64,000 bases of DNA from Himantopus leucocephalus (taxonomy: Eukaryota > Chordata > Aves > Charadriiformes > Recurvirostridae): positions 52,073,228 to 52,137,227 of the forward strand of contig RSEF01000031.1 in NCBI GenBank assembly GCA_003993805.1, in the 5' to 3' direction. Positions 12,183 to 23,800 of the stretch are shown here, one piece after another. The notes under the pieces were generated by a model, which saw nothing but the letters and a program-made list of their open reading frames with translations, was not told the origin of the DNA and did not search any database. Position numbers and translations under genes: made by a program. Each line of letters begins with the position of its first letter. The stretch's first letter is position 1.

Positions 12183-13368
12183 TACGTGGAAATGTGCAAT
12201 CTTTATTGCTAACATTGGATTTGAATTTGTTTTGTACAATTCTTGCTAATTTCTCTGTTGCTCGGGTATATGTGTATACACCACATATACACACAACATT
12301 TAAATACATAGATTATGTTTATTCAAATGTTGAAGATGTTCAAAATGTTAATTGAATTTATACTGAATGCATATATGTGTACCTAACATGCATTTCTGCT
12401 TCCTCATGTTAGACATAAAAAAATCAAATTAGTTATATGGTTGTTCATATACGTATTTGCATAATTGTTATTAAGCAAGTTAAATCGGCCCTGGACTTTC
12501 CTCTAACTTCAAGTGAAACACTTGTTAAGAACTGATGCATGGAAGCAAGCACTCCTTTATCTCCGATTATGATTTTGATGACATTTGTCTTTTATAATTG
12601 TGATGTCAGTGGAGTTCTTAACTTAGTAGGCGGTTCCTCACTTAATAGACATAGTTGCGTAATCTTCCACAGATACCAAATTCTTTAACTCTACCTTTGA
12701 AGTCTTTGCGTGAGAATTGAGGGGTTTTTTTTGGTCAAGGGTTTTTAAACAGAGATAGATTTATATATGTGTGTGTCTGTGTACTCTGCTTTTGAGCTAC
12801 ATACATATGGAATGCTTTGTGTTTTGTTCTAAGACTTTATGTATATTTAACCTTTAATTTAACTAGCAGGTTGTAAGATTTCCATAAAAAATAGATGAGC
12901 TTTGAACTCACTGAATGTTATTGGTGTAGCACAATCAATCATTTCTAAAGGTTAATGGTGTTAAAAACAATGAGAACATATGTCTTATTTTTAATACTGT
13001 TATATTAGTAAAATTATTTAGCATAGATAAGGAATTTGTATCCTGTTCTTTGTGTTAAATCAGAATTTACAGTTTTTGAATAGCAGATTATAGGTTTTAT
13101 TATCAAAGTTGAAGGGGGAAAAGACAAATAAGTATTTATATAAACTTTTTTACTATGAATAAGATAATTGGTGATATGGTAGCTATGGCATCTTTCTAGA
13201 GCTAAGTTGATCTGGAATGTATTACAATTTTTCAAAATGGTTTTACTTTTCTCCATCCCGTTCTGCTATCTTTTAATAAAATATGACTTATATAGGTGTT
13301 ATCCTAATTACATCATACACGCAGTTCCTCAATGAAATAAAAAGTCAATACTTGAATGACAGTGTGGC

Positions 13369-13385
13369 GGGGGGGGGTGGGGGGG
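13369..13385 (+). other. G-rich tract with quadruplex potential
   Basis: A run of nine G, one T and seven G lets four GGG blocks form within 17 bases, enough for an intramolecular G-quadruplex on the plus strand. The surrounding DNA is AT-rich, so the tract stands out. Homopolymer length may be unreliable in the assembly. Confidence 0.6.
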
Positions 13386-16300
13386 TACAGGATTTCAAAT
13401 GGTAAAAACCTGCCGTGGTAACAAAGACTGAATCCATCCCTATGTTGCATAGCTTCCTGATCATATCTTTAAGACCTGATAGTAACAAAGAATATTTATT
13501 TGTTGCCAAGCTATTGTAGGATTTATTTCTGAACTCAAATCCCAATTATCAAGAAAATTGCATCCTCTTTATCTCGCAGAAGGGTATACTGCATCACAGT
13601 ATATTTGGTTATTTGGTACTATAATATTGTTACCTTGCTTGAAACACATGGTCCCTCTTGATATACAAGAAAAAAAACTGAATCCATTTCAATAAATTAA
13701 TAGGGATGAGAATCCCAATCCATCGTTCTTTTCAGAGGTTCACATACATTGTAATGAAATGCATTAGGAGTTTTCTTCACTTGAAATCCAAATGAGACCC
13801 ATTTTGGCTCACACCCTTGACAGTCTCTTTTATAAGCACTGCTGTCTCCTGTTCATGTGTGGGCTTAGTAAAATGCTTCCTTTGTAAGATGCACAGAGAC
13901 AATATAATGCCATGAAAGACGAAGGTGTCAAAACACAAAGTTAGAGGCAATCTAATCAATGCCTCCTGATTTAGCCTTTGAAGGCTCTCTTCATTAAAAC
14001 TCTTTAATTGTGAGGCTTATCTTGAGGTAGAGCTGTTACTTAATATTTTTCAGTGTCATTCTTTGGACAGTCATTTGTACCTTTTAAACGTAATTTCAAT
14101 ATTCATTGTTTAGTAAATTGGATGCCTTGTTAGCAATAGTGGTGGTATGAATGACTTGCATTCAAGTGATTGAAGGTAATAGTGTATAAACGCTTGGTTC
14201 TCTCCCCCTGAAGTTTAATCTGTTTTATTTCTGTGTATGTCATTATAAAATATATGGTTTTCATCATGGGTCTTTTTATTTTTGTGTATAGGAATTCAGG
14301 TTAGAATATTTTAAAATTATGAATAGAAAGACTTATAGCTGAATCTTTTTTGAACTTCTAAAAATTTCCAGATTCAGTGCAAACATTATAAATCCATGTA
14401 AGTGGTGAAAAATGTGATCTCAGATTATGTTATTCTAAATAAATTCTGAAAAGGTGTGAGGTAAAAAAGATGGCAGATAGGCCTTTTCTTCAGAAACGAT
14501 CATAAAGTTGGTAGTGGTTGCTGGAAAGCAGCTTCTTGAAATTGGTTGAAAACAAAGTGTGTCTGAAAGCACATAATTTGGAAAATGCTTTTAAAAGAAA
14601 TACTTTCCATCTTAAAACTGCCAACATAAAAATAAATCAAAGCCTACAATACAAGCAATCTTCTTTTGTGAGTCAGATGACATATATTTTTTTTAAAAGA
14701 TGAATATATATATGTAGTTCCTGTGTGCGTGTGAATTGTGCTGTAGTACCACGACTATATGCATGTAACACATGTATGTGCTATATCAATAAATACATTT
14801 TCTTATTACAGTATTTGCTCATAGTCCTATCAAAATTTTGAAAAATGTACTGGAAAACAAACATTGCATGTTTTTAGAACCTCTCATAAAACCTACATGT
14901 ATTTAATGTCTGGAATATCAGGAAAGCTAAAACTATCTGATATCTCCCGTGTAATAAATAACAATAAAAATAATTTTAACATGTAAAAAAAGCAAAAAGA
15001 TGAAGAGTATAGAATTGATTTGCAGAAATCCTTGAAAATGGAAAAAGAATCAAGGCAACTTTGACCTGATTTTTAAATGACTAGTGTGGTGAGTACAGCT
15101 GCTCTAGCTTAGTAATTATTTGTGATAGGTTGTTTTTGAGTCCCATATGTATAGGAGCTCCAGGCCCAACTACCTCATTTGCTGGCACACAAACAGATTC
15201 TTCCAGGTGCTGAAAATTAAATTTTAATATATTATTTAAATATTAAGAGAATTACAGTTTCAGTAATTTTACTGCTACAGCTGGAGTGCAAAGTGTGCTT
15301 ATACACTATAGAGGTTGTTGCACAGTCTACCAGAATGAAAATTCCCGTTGGCTTTAAATACTTTCAAGGAAGTAAATGTTTGATGTAAAGATAAAAGTAT
15401 GTATTTGTTATACAGTGTATTTTAAAAATATGGTGTGGATCTTGACCTATTTATAGACTAAGATTTTAAAACGTTACATGGCAATTTATATGAATTTGCG
15501 TTATAAAATGGATACAAGTTTAAGAAATAGGAAGGAAAAACTTAGTTACCCCTGTGCTGCGGGCTTGAGCAAAACAACAGTTCCAAAAAGCTGTTAAGCA
15601 GATGGTTAACCTAAAACATGTATTTAATTATGTTGATACCAAGTTAATATATTTTCTGGATTAAAGTTCAGGCATGTAACTTTACTGCATTTAATCACAT
15701 GGAAAAAATGTATTGCTGAATTGGGGATCTCAACCCTATTTCAGGGTTTAAGAGAAATATTTGGAGCTAACTGACTGGCTTACACCAATGTTTTTACCGT
15801 AGGAAAATTAGAAAGGTTATCCTAACAAGGCAAAGTAAGTTTTAGGTAAGTTGTAGGAAGGTATAATAGCACTGAACTGAAAATACCAAACAATGAAATA
15901 TATTTTTAATTTCAAGAATTTCCTGTGGTGCCCATACCTTCTGTTGCATCATTTCAGCATACTTTTAACTATTCTTGGAATGAGCAGCAACATCCAAGTT
16001 CAAATGTAGGTTAAGCAGACTTGGAATGCACTTCTGAGGTTTTTTTCTTGTTTTGAAGCGTTATAACTGCATGTAAATGTGCCTTGAAAAAAACACTGCT
16101 ATTCTGCCTAGATTAGCAGTCAACAGGCTCATCGTCTAAGGATGTCCTGTCATTATGTGGTCTTCTAATAAATATGACAATCAAGAATCTTTGTAATATG
16201 ACATCAAAGAATTAATTAATAAATTTACTGATTTTTCACTAGGCATCAGTAGAAATCAGTGGCTCTCTGGAATAACTTCAGCCTTGCACGATACTCTGCC

Positions 16301-17521
16301 TTAACCAGTGAACTTTTATTTTCACTTTTTAAAACCTGTCCTGTTTAAAAGGGCTTAAGAGCAGGGACTGTGTTGTCAGCAATCTGCGCTTGGTGTCCTT
16401 TAATTTCTTTCCTAACTGTGTGAATTCTGAAAGATTGTTTAGGTGAAATTAATGCGGTTATGGATTTAAGTTCTGCACTGATTACTCTTTGTAAAGGGAA
16501 ATTCTTTGCATTTGTTTTGATTCTAGTACTGAATATTGATTGGGATTCATTTTAATAGTGAATGGATCTTTTATTCCATTGTAACAAGATCATCACCCCA
16601 GCTCTTGTCCAAAGTCCGTCTCACTAAATCCATTAATCTTTGGATTAGATGATTTTTCTGAAAATAGGATAGCCTGTGTAGTCTTAGTACAAGGTTGTGC
16701 TTAAAGAAAAAGTTATAGCAACTTTTAAAACACATTCTAATCTTCACAAAATCATTTTGGAAAGAAGCAAATTGCACTGCTTTTATCTTAATTATGTGGT
16801 TGTATTTCACAATGAATAGTTCACCATTCCTATTACAGTAATATCTTCTACTATTTTTAATAGTTATGGAATTTCTTCAGTCAGAAAGTTCAAGATTGAA
16901 CTGATTTAATACAAAATAACAATATAAAATTAGAGAAACAAAGTCTAGAAAACAGAAACATCACCACATGTCTTAGAATCTTTTACTACATATAAATCTA
17001 AATATCTCCATCTAAGCATCTCCAGTGCTTACATTTTTTTCAAAGCATCCGATCCCGTGTTGTATACATGCTGGTTTTATTTTGACTTTTACTATGATTT
17101 AAGTATTTTTATATCTGCTAAATTAAAACAAATATTTTTCGGTCATGAATAGCCTAAATTAAGCATCCACCCATTTTGTGTAGGTTACACATTGGTTTCA
17201 TTGATACAGAATCAGTTCCTAATCTTCCATCCTATTTGAAATACCTTTCAAGTATAATGAACTATTGCTGTTAATAGTTACCATAATGTATTTTTGAACA
17301 GTTCTTTTGGCTGCCGTAAGGTATTTCTTCCCCTACTGAGAGATAAATTTTCTTGTAAAGGAGGAGTATGTGATTCAGACTTACAAAATACATATAGAGT
17401 CGTATATTCATGAAATAAATTATGACTTCATGTTCCTTTTCAGATCCAGTCTCATGTTCTAATAATGTTACCGTTGGATTTTGTACTATGACAAGATAAA
17501 TTTACCTGATTTCAAAATTAG

Positions 17522-17772
17522 ATTGTTAAGGACTGTGATGGTATGTTTATAATGAGGCTCGAGGGGATGTGGACCCCTTTGCATTACCTGGTGGGATGTG
17601 TGCCCTAGTCCTGTGACACACGGGTCGGCACATCTCTCCGGTCAACATCAAGGCTGCCTTCAGCCTAGTGATGGCTCTGGTCGTTATCCAATCAGATGGC
17701 TATACCCTGCAATTTGATGAACACTACTAATGAAGATAAAATAAATTACATTTTCTGTTCCCCATTGTTAAG
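17522..17772. mobile_element. unclassified short insertion (about 234 bp) with 8-bp target duplication
   Basis: The 8-bp word TTGTTAAG occurs at 17523-17530 and again at 17765-17772 (9 bp if the preceding A is counted). Between them lies 17531-17764, clearly more GC-rich and CpG-richer than both flanks. The insert has TG at 17534, ends in CCCCA at 17764, contains ATCCAAT, and has AATAAA about 20 bases before its end. That layout suggests a solo LTR, but an 8-bp duplication is not the usual 4-6 bp and three bases (GAC) separate it from the TG. TTGTTAAG fits the hAT target rule (T at 2, A at 7), yet no terminal inverted repeats are visible. The insertion is well supported; the class is open. 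Confidence 0.6.
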
Positions 17773-19589
17773 TATTATTAATGTTTACATTGACCAGGAA
17801 TTAGTTGTCTTACTGGATTCTCTCTAAGCGGTGCTTGGAAAGATAGCCACATCAGCTGTTGCCTCATGCTCCACGATGTTGTGCAAAATATATTTTTTTC
17901 TGAGATAAAGCAACCCCTATTTTATTAAAAAATACAGAATCTATAATTCAAAACTATCGACAAACTAGATATTTTTATGTGTAGAACTACAAAAGATTAA
18001 ACTGACCATGATCGAACGTGTAATGCTAGAAATTTCTAAAACAAGCATCACTTTATTAAATTGAAACAAAGTGATTTATAATGTCATTTATGTCTCTTTT
18101 TAAGGCAATAAAACAAAAAATAGCTACGTTAGAAATCTGTCTTAAGAACTGAAAATGCATTATCTGAAGCAAATACAGAGCCTAATTTTGTAATCTCACC
18201 ATTAGAAGACAACAAACTGGTAAAGCAGAATTCTTTGCTCTTAAATGGACTTTCACAATGGCCTGGGACTTTGTTTTCCCTTGATTTAACAGGAGACATT
18301 CCCAGACTGAAAGTGTGTGTCTAATGAAGACAATGACAAAATTTCAGTAAGGCCATGATTTCCTATCGGGTGACAAAAGTATTACTGAATTTTTTTTTCT
18401 ATTCTTTTAACTTTCTTTCTGAAGTATTGTAAAAATTTTCTTTAAAACTGTAGTACACATTTAAAATGTGTAAAATTCCTTACATGTAAAATAAGCAGAG
18501 CAGGGAAGAGTGACAATTCAGAAAATAAAGGAAGAGGGGTTTTTACTTGCTTTCTCTTCCCAATAAGCAGCATCTTGAGAACATCCATACATAAGATGCA
18601 CAGAGTTAATATAGTGGAAGAGGTTTTTAAGTTTTTCTTCACCACATTGTGACTCGTTCTGTGTGATTATGACCCTGAGACTTAAAACTGTCTTCTGCTT
18701 ACAACAACTGAAGATATACTGTAGATTTAAAGTGAAGTACTTAAAACATAACCTCATTTCTCAGGGAATTGTTGAATTTTAACATTTAACTGAATTTTCC
18801 TGAATGCTGAGATAGAAGGGATTGACCCCTCAAGATGGAACAAGTCTAATTGGAAGTAGCATAAAAGATGATAATATCAATGGATTTCAATGTAGTATAA
18901 TTATATGTTGAAGCAGAACCCTGAAACTCTATTACTGCACATTGACAGGCAGTATCTTAAAAGCCAAAGTCAGGAAGCTAATTTCCAGGGAAAATAATAG
19001 TAGACAGATTAATACAAAATATGTACTTTAATAACAAACCATCATAGCCTAATCATCAGAAGCCCTTTTTGTCTTTTTTTTCTTTCCTTTTTTTTTTTTA
19101 AACCGCTACGTATTTTTATTGTTTCCTTTTATTTTAAATGTGATTTTAGTAAAAGCTAAAATCCTGGCATTCTCAGATTGTAAGGGCCTACAAAACTTAT
19201 GTTCAACATCTCGCCTTTTTTCATGCTCAGTAATTAAAAATGGCTATGGGCATTTTTCATCCTTTGAGATTTACCAACTGCTATAGCATTTGTAGAATGA
19301 TTTCTTCACCTGCTTTTACATGGAATAACCAAATATCGGAGCAGCTTGAAGTACTAAAAAAAAAGTTTACCTCTAGGCTTCTCATCTTCAGCACAGAGGC
19401 GGCTATATCGCTATTCCACCATTCAATTAATTTTGAAATCCTAAGAACAAAAGTCATTAATAAGTCTTTTGTCATGGATAAAAAAAAGAGAGATTCCTTT
19501 TTAGTATTTGTATGTCATCATGCCAGGCCTAGAAAATTAGCCTAATTTATTATTTAAAACACTGGTGGGATTCCTAATTGCATTCATCA
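17773..19589. other. AT-rich non-coding DNA
   Basis: No gene or repeat family was recognised. The stretch contains T-rich text at 19068-19100 and short open frames without domains. Confidence 0.5.
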
Positions 19590-19691
19590 TTAGATATGAC
19601 ACGTTTAGAACCGAGAACCATATCCAGTGAGAATTTTCCAGTTTGAATTTTGAAATAAAAATATTTTTCAAGAGATCCCTAGCTATCGCTT

Positions 19692-19705
19692 GTTACTATG
19701 GCAAC
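19692..19705. promoter_or_regulatory. RFX X-box
   Basis: GTTACTATGGCAAC matches the 14-bp palindromic X-box GTTACCATGGCAAC at 13 of 14 positions. RFX factors bind this element in ciliary, neuronal and MHC class II promoters and enhancers. The second half site GGCAAC is perfect. Confidence 0.65.
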
Positions 19706-20207
19706 AGCCCTATTTGTCTGAGAGCTCTGCCCGCTGCCAATGGGAGCGCGAGCAGCGTCAACTAAACATACGAATACATCAAAGACAAATTCATATGCTC
19801 AATCTGATCAGCTCAATTAATGTAAGAACAGAAGCTGAAGGGGGTTAAAAGAGGGCATCCATTCAGGATAGATGAAGCCTCTTTTAGCAGAATATATACG
19901 CCGGCCTTTTGGGGGAGGAATTTAGCACACTGTCAAAAACATTATCAGAAAAGGAAAGTACTAGGCCTCCTACACCTAACAGATATGAAGCTGTCAGACA
20001 AAGAATAGCACTATTCATTAAATGACACTTATTTTCTCCCACTTTACAAGAATACAGTGAACAAAACAAGCAGGGGAGCAGCTGAGAGAGACACTTTTTT
20101 CTTTTCCTGGTGATGACAGACATGCAGCAATTATGGTGATAACTAAGGAATACTAAACAAGAAGCCCGGCTCCATTCTGTTTATCACCTAAAATTTTATG
20201 TTACTAA

Positions 20208-20215
20208 ATTTGCAT
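20208..20215 (+). promoter_or_regulatory. POU octamer
   Basis: An exact ATTTGCAT octamer, the site bound by POU-domain (OCT) factors, directly followed by GCGAC. An 8-mer can arise by chance; its place inside the motif-rich block is the reason for listing it. Confidence 0.4.
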
Positions 20216-20850
20216 GCGACTCTTGTTTTGTTTTATTATTTATGTCTAGGACAAATTAGATCCTTTTGTTTTTAACAAGGTGCTTTCGGTTTGGTGAAGA
20301 ATGCCGCTAAACTATACGCATTCTCCCGTTTTTCTTGTTAAATGGCCATATCAAGTTGAAGTGCTTTTGAAGTGAGAGAGTTTCAAAGCACAACAAAACT
20401 GCTGTTACCAGTGGGGGGAAAAAAGAGCATTAGTGTATTCTGTACTATTTCTGCCGTACGTAACTTAGAAGTGAAAATCTCTGCTTATTCTCACCTTGGC
20501 TTGCAGGACGTGGTAGGGCTTTGTTACGTATTTTTAGCATCGTTATTTACTCGGTCCTATAAAGTTTGTAGGCGTTAGGGAAGTTAGTTTGTTTTATAGC
20601 AGATGGAAGTGAGCGAGAAGTCCCACAAGGCTACCAGCTTTTAAGAATCTTATACTTAAGCCATGATGATCTGATTTAAGGCCTATTATCAATAGTCCGT
20701 TACTTTTATCTGCATGATCGTGGCCTGATGGATACTGACTCCGTAGCCGTGTACTCCATAATACGCTGTCAGGCAATGCTGACAGCTGCAATGAAAGAAC
20801 AATAAATGTGGGGCAGCGGTAATGTAAAGGTCCAGCCAGGCTGTATGAAA

Positions 20851-23800
20851 ACTGATAGCTGCGATATTGGCTCCTATGTTACCACGTATACCAGCCCCTT
20901 TGAGAATTTCTTGGTGAGTGAATTAAAACGGTCTCCTGACACACAGAGAGGGCGGGAGGGAAGGTCTTCACTTAAAAAACCTGCAGATTGCTAAATCCCT
21001 GCATTGAAGTCGATGGGTGGACATAGACTTACTTCAGGAAAAATCAAGAAATGTTCCTTCTCTGAAAAATGGATGCAGAGAAATTGCTGTGGGTACTTAC
21101 GTACTGGTACACGCGACTACATAATGTGACTAAATTCAATGCAATAGTTTCAATTCGTTGATAGGACATCTTTTTCTAGTACTCCAGCTAAGTTTTTGAG
21201 CAACCTTTCGATTTTCATTTATTTTTACATGTGTTAATTATAATGCAGCAAGAAATTTGCAGTTTACAAAGTAATTAAATTGAAATTCCCTAATCTTAAG
21301 CCTGTTACTCTAAAACAAGTCATAAAGACTTGAACCAGGCCTGTGACATACTGAATTCAGGGCTTTTTTGTTTCATGTTGTGAATGTATGTAGATGTGTG
21401 TCCACTATTAAACTTAAAAAACTGGTAAAATTAAAATAAAGCAACCAGTATCAAAGTTCATAGTAGAATATGATGTGCCTTTGGTTTATAGCATTTTTGT
21501 GTTGTCAAACACTTCAAGAAACTGTAGGCCAAACACCAATATCTAGCTTGTAAAAACACTTGAAAAGTGTGTTTTACTGCATTCTCTACCCTCCTTTACC
21601 AAATAAATAAATAACACTCTGGTGTCAAAACCAGAATATAAATACAAGTGATTCCATTTTGTTGATTATTTTATTGTTTAAGAACACACAGAAACACTGA
21701 GGCCTCAATCAAGTTCAAATCCCAGTTTTGTGAAAGATAAAAAACAGGTTCCTTGCCTCAAAGACCTGATGGTCCCTGTTATAAATAGGTATTAGGATAA
21801 GAAATATGAAAGAGAACTACAGTCCTTTAGAGATATATTTAGTTATTTTAATATCTTTTTGCTCCAGTTGGGCTCAGAAAAGCATTACTTTTAACAAAAC
21901 TTAAAATCACAAGTTTATCATTTTGTGGTGAAAATGCTACTAGATCTGTCCATCTTTGAAAGAAAAAAAGCTTTTTTCATGTGCTGTTGTTTAAATCTTT
22001 CCTAATCTTGATACAATATATTGAATCGGCGTTCCTTTTACTTTTATTGAGATTGAAGGTCTTTCTCTGTGTTCACGTGCAACAAACTCGGAGAAGACTT
22101 CACAGAGCACCAGCCAACCTGCACTTACCCTTGCATGAGCACGTCTAGTTTGCTCTTTGCTCTAACAATCTTGTCTTTGGTGTGCGCTGCAGACACTGTG
22201 TGTATTTGATATTAGTGTGGGACAGTTTGTGTGCTATTAACCAATGTCTCAGCTTTATGACACACTGCTTTCTGGTGTAGAGAAAGACAAAGTTTTGACT
22301 TCACGGAAATCTTCTTTATAAACGTTGTAAAGTGCAGGGCTTACAATATAATGGTGCATAGGATTTACATACTCCTGGTGATGTGTAAAGATGCTTTATA
22401 TGAGAGTGTGCAAGAAGTCCAAAGGAAGAATTAGAAAGTAGAGTATTTCCAAGACTTCGTATGATTAAGTAATCTGCTGATCAATGAAACCATAAAGCCA
22501 ACTCCCTCTACCCTTAATCATGAAATTGGTTTCTTTGTCTATAGTGTGATTAGTTGAATAAGGAAGGCAAACGGAATGATTTGACTTAAATGCTGCAATG
22601 GTGGCCTTTCTTGTACATTTGGATAATCAGTATGCAGCATTCAAGTTTCTAAAACAATAAGCTGCTTTTATATTACTGTCATTTGGAAAAGCACGTGCTC
22701 CTACTAACTCTTTCCTTTGCTGTAGGTATGGGTTAAAATGTCTAAACTTGATAATTTAAAAAATTATTTTAAAAGAAAAGAAGCAAACCACTTCTAGCCT
22801 GATACCTTGCACAATATGCCAGGAATCAGCCTGAAGCAAATTTTAACATTCACATTATAACCCTCTGAAAGTAGGGATGTATAATGGGAACACTGACAGA
22901 CCCTGAATGACACTTACGTTGACAGACAGTAGCACCACTAGGCACCCATAATTAGATCTTTTGTGTGCTTGCAGTTAGCTAAAAAATGCTCCCTAGTTTA
23001 TTAGAAAAACTATTTCAAAATTAATCATCAAAAGGTAAGTTGTGTACTGATGATGGAAATAAAAAGGCATGTAAAAATAATCTTAGTTTTGAATTCATTA
23101 TGATGACGTCTGTTAGGTTTTCATTTAAAGACACCCCATTGACTAAAGGTTTCAGTCAAAGATATCCATCTGACACAACTCATCAATATAATGAATTTAC
23201 CTCTTGGAACATGGGCTTTACTTTTTTCTTGAATAGATGATACTCAGTATAGGTTTTTGTGGAGTTTGTTAGGCACTGTAGCAAATGGTTAGCTTACGAA
23301 GATACACGTGAGCATTTTTTGCATAAGTTCTTAAGACAGTTTTGACTTCTTTGAATTCCTAAATTTTTTCAAATTTGCACCGGTTTGCAATGAAAAGCAT
23401 GTGAGTTGAACTGCGAGCTGAGCTATTTTGTATACAGTAGTTGCACTATTAATCTGTAATGCTCTTGTATTCTTAAACATACAAAAGCTTCTGTAATACA
23501 TTTATTAATTTTAATTACTCTTATGCTAGAAGAAAAATTAGGACTGTGATCATCTGCATTTGAACAGGACCAATAAACAAATTTTCTGATTTTTCTGTTT
23601 AGCCAGTTACCTTTTATAGTGTTCCGTATAATACAGAGAAACCCAGAATGTTATCTGAAAATCACAGTTCAAAGCAGAAGGCAATGTTTTGCATTTCTGT
23701 GTTGTGCACAAGAAATAAAGTAAATATTTGGTTTTGTAGGATGATCGAAATTAATAGCAGGCCAAGAAAGTGTTTTGTTACATATAAGTTGTAATGACAT

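Larger units (their letters stand above)
11111..17521. other. AT-rich non-coding DNA
   Basis: No gene or identifiable transposon. The contents are short microsatellites, a G-rich tract and long A/T-rich text. The largest open frames (about 100 codons) read as low-complexity translations of AT-rich DNA. Confidence 0.5.
19590..20850. promoter_or_regulatory. candidate enhancer block with RFX, CCAAT and octamer sites
   Basis: About 1.2 kb of high-complexity DNA. It holds an RFX X-box (19692-19705), a CCAAT box in the context TGCCAATGGG (19737-19741), six CpGs between 19687 and 19772, and an exact octamer ATTTGCAT (20208-20215). No coding frame longer than about 100 codons crosses it. The motif density and mixed composition are those of conserved developmental regulatory DNA. 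Function is inferred. Confidence 0.45.

Noticed and set aside
12266..12290. Nine-pair hairpin GTATATGTG/CACATATAC as a microRNA precursor
   Set aside because: The stem is far too short and sits in alternating TA/CA repeat DNA.
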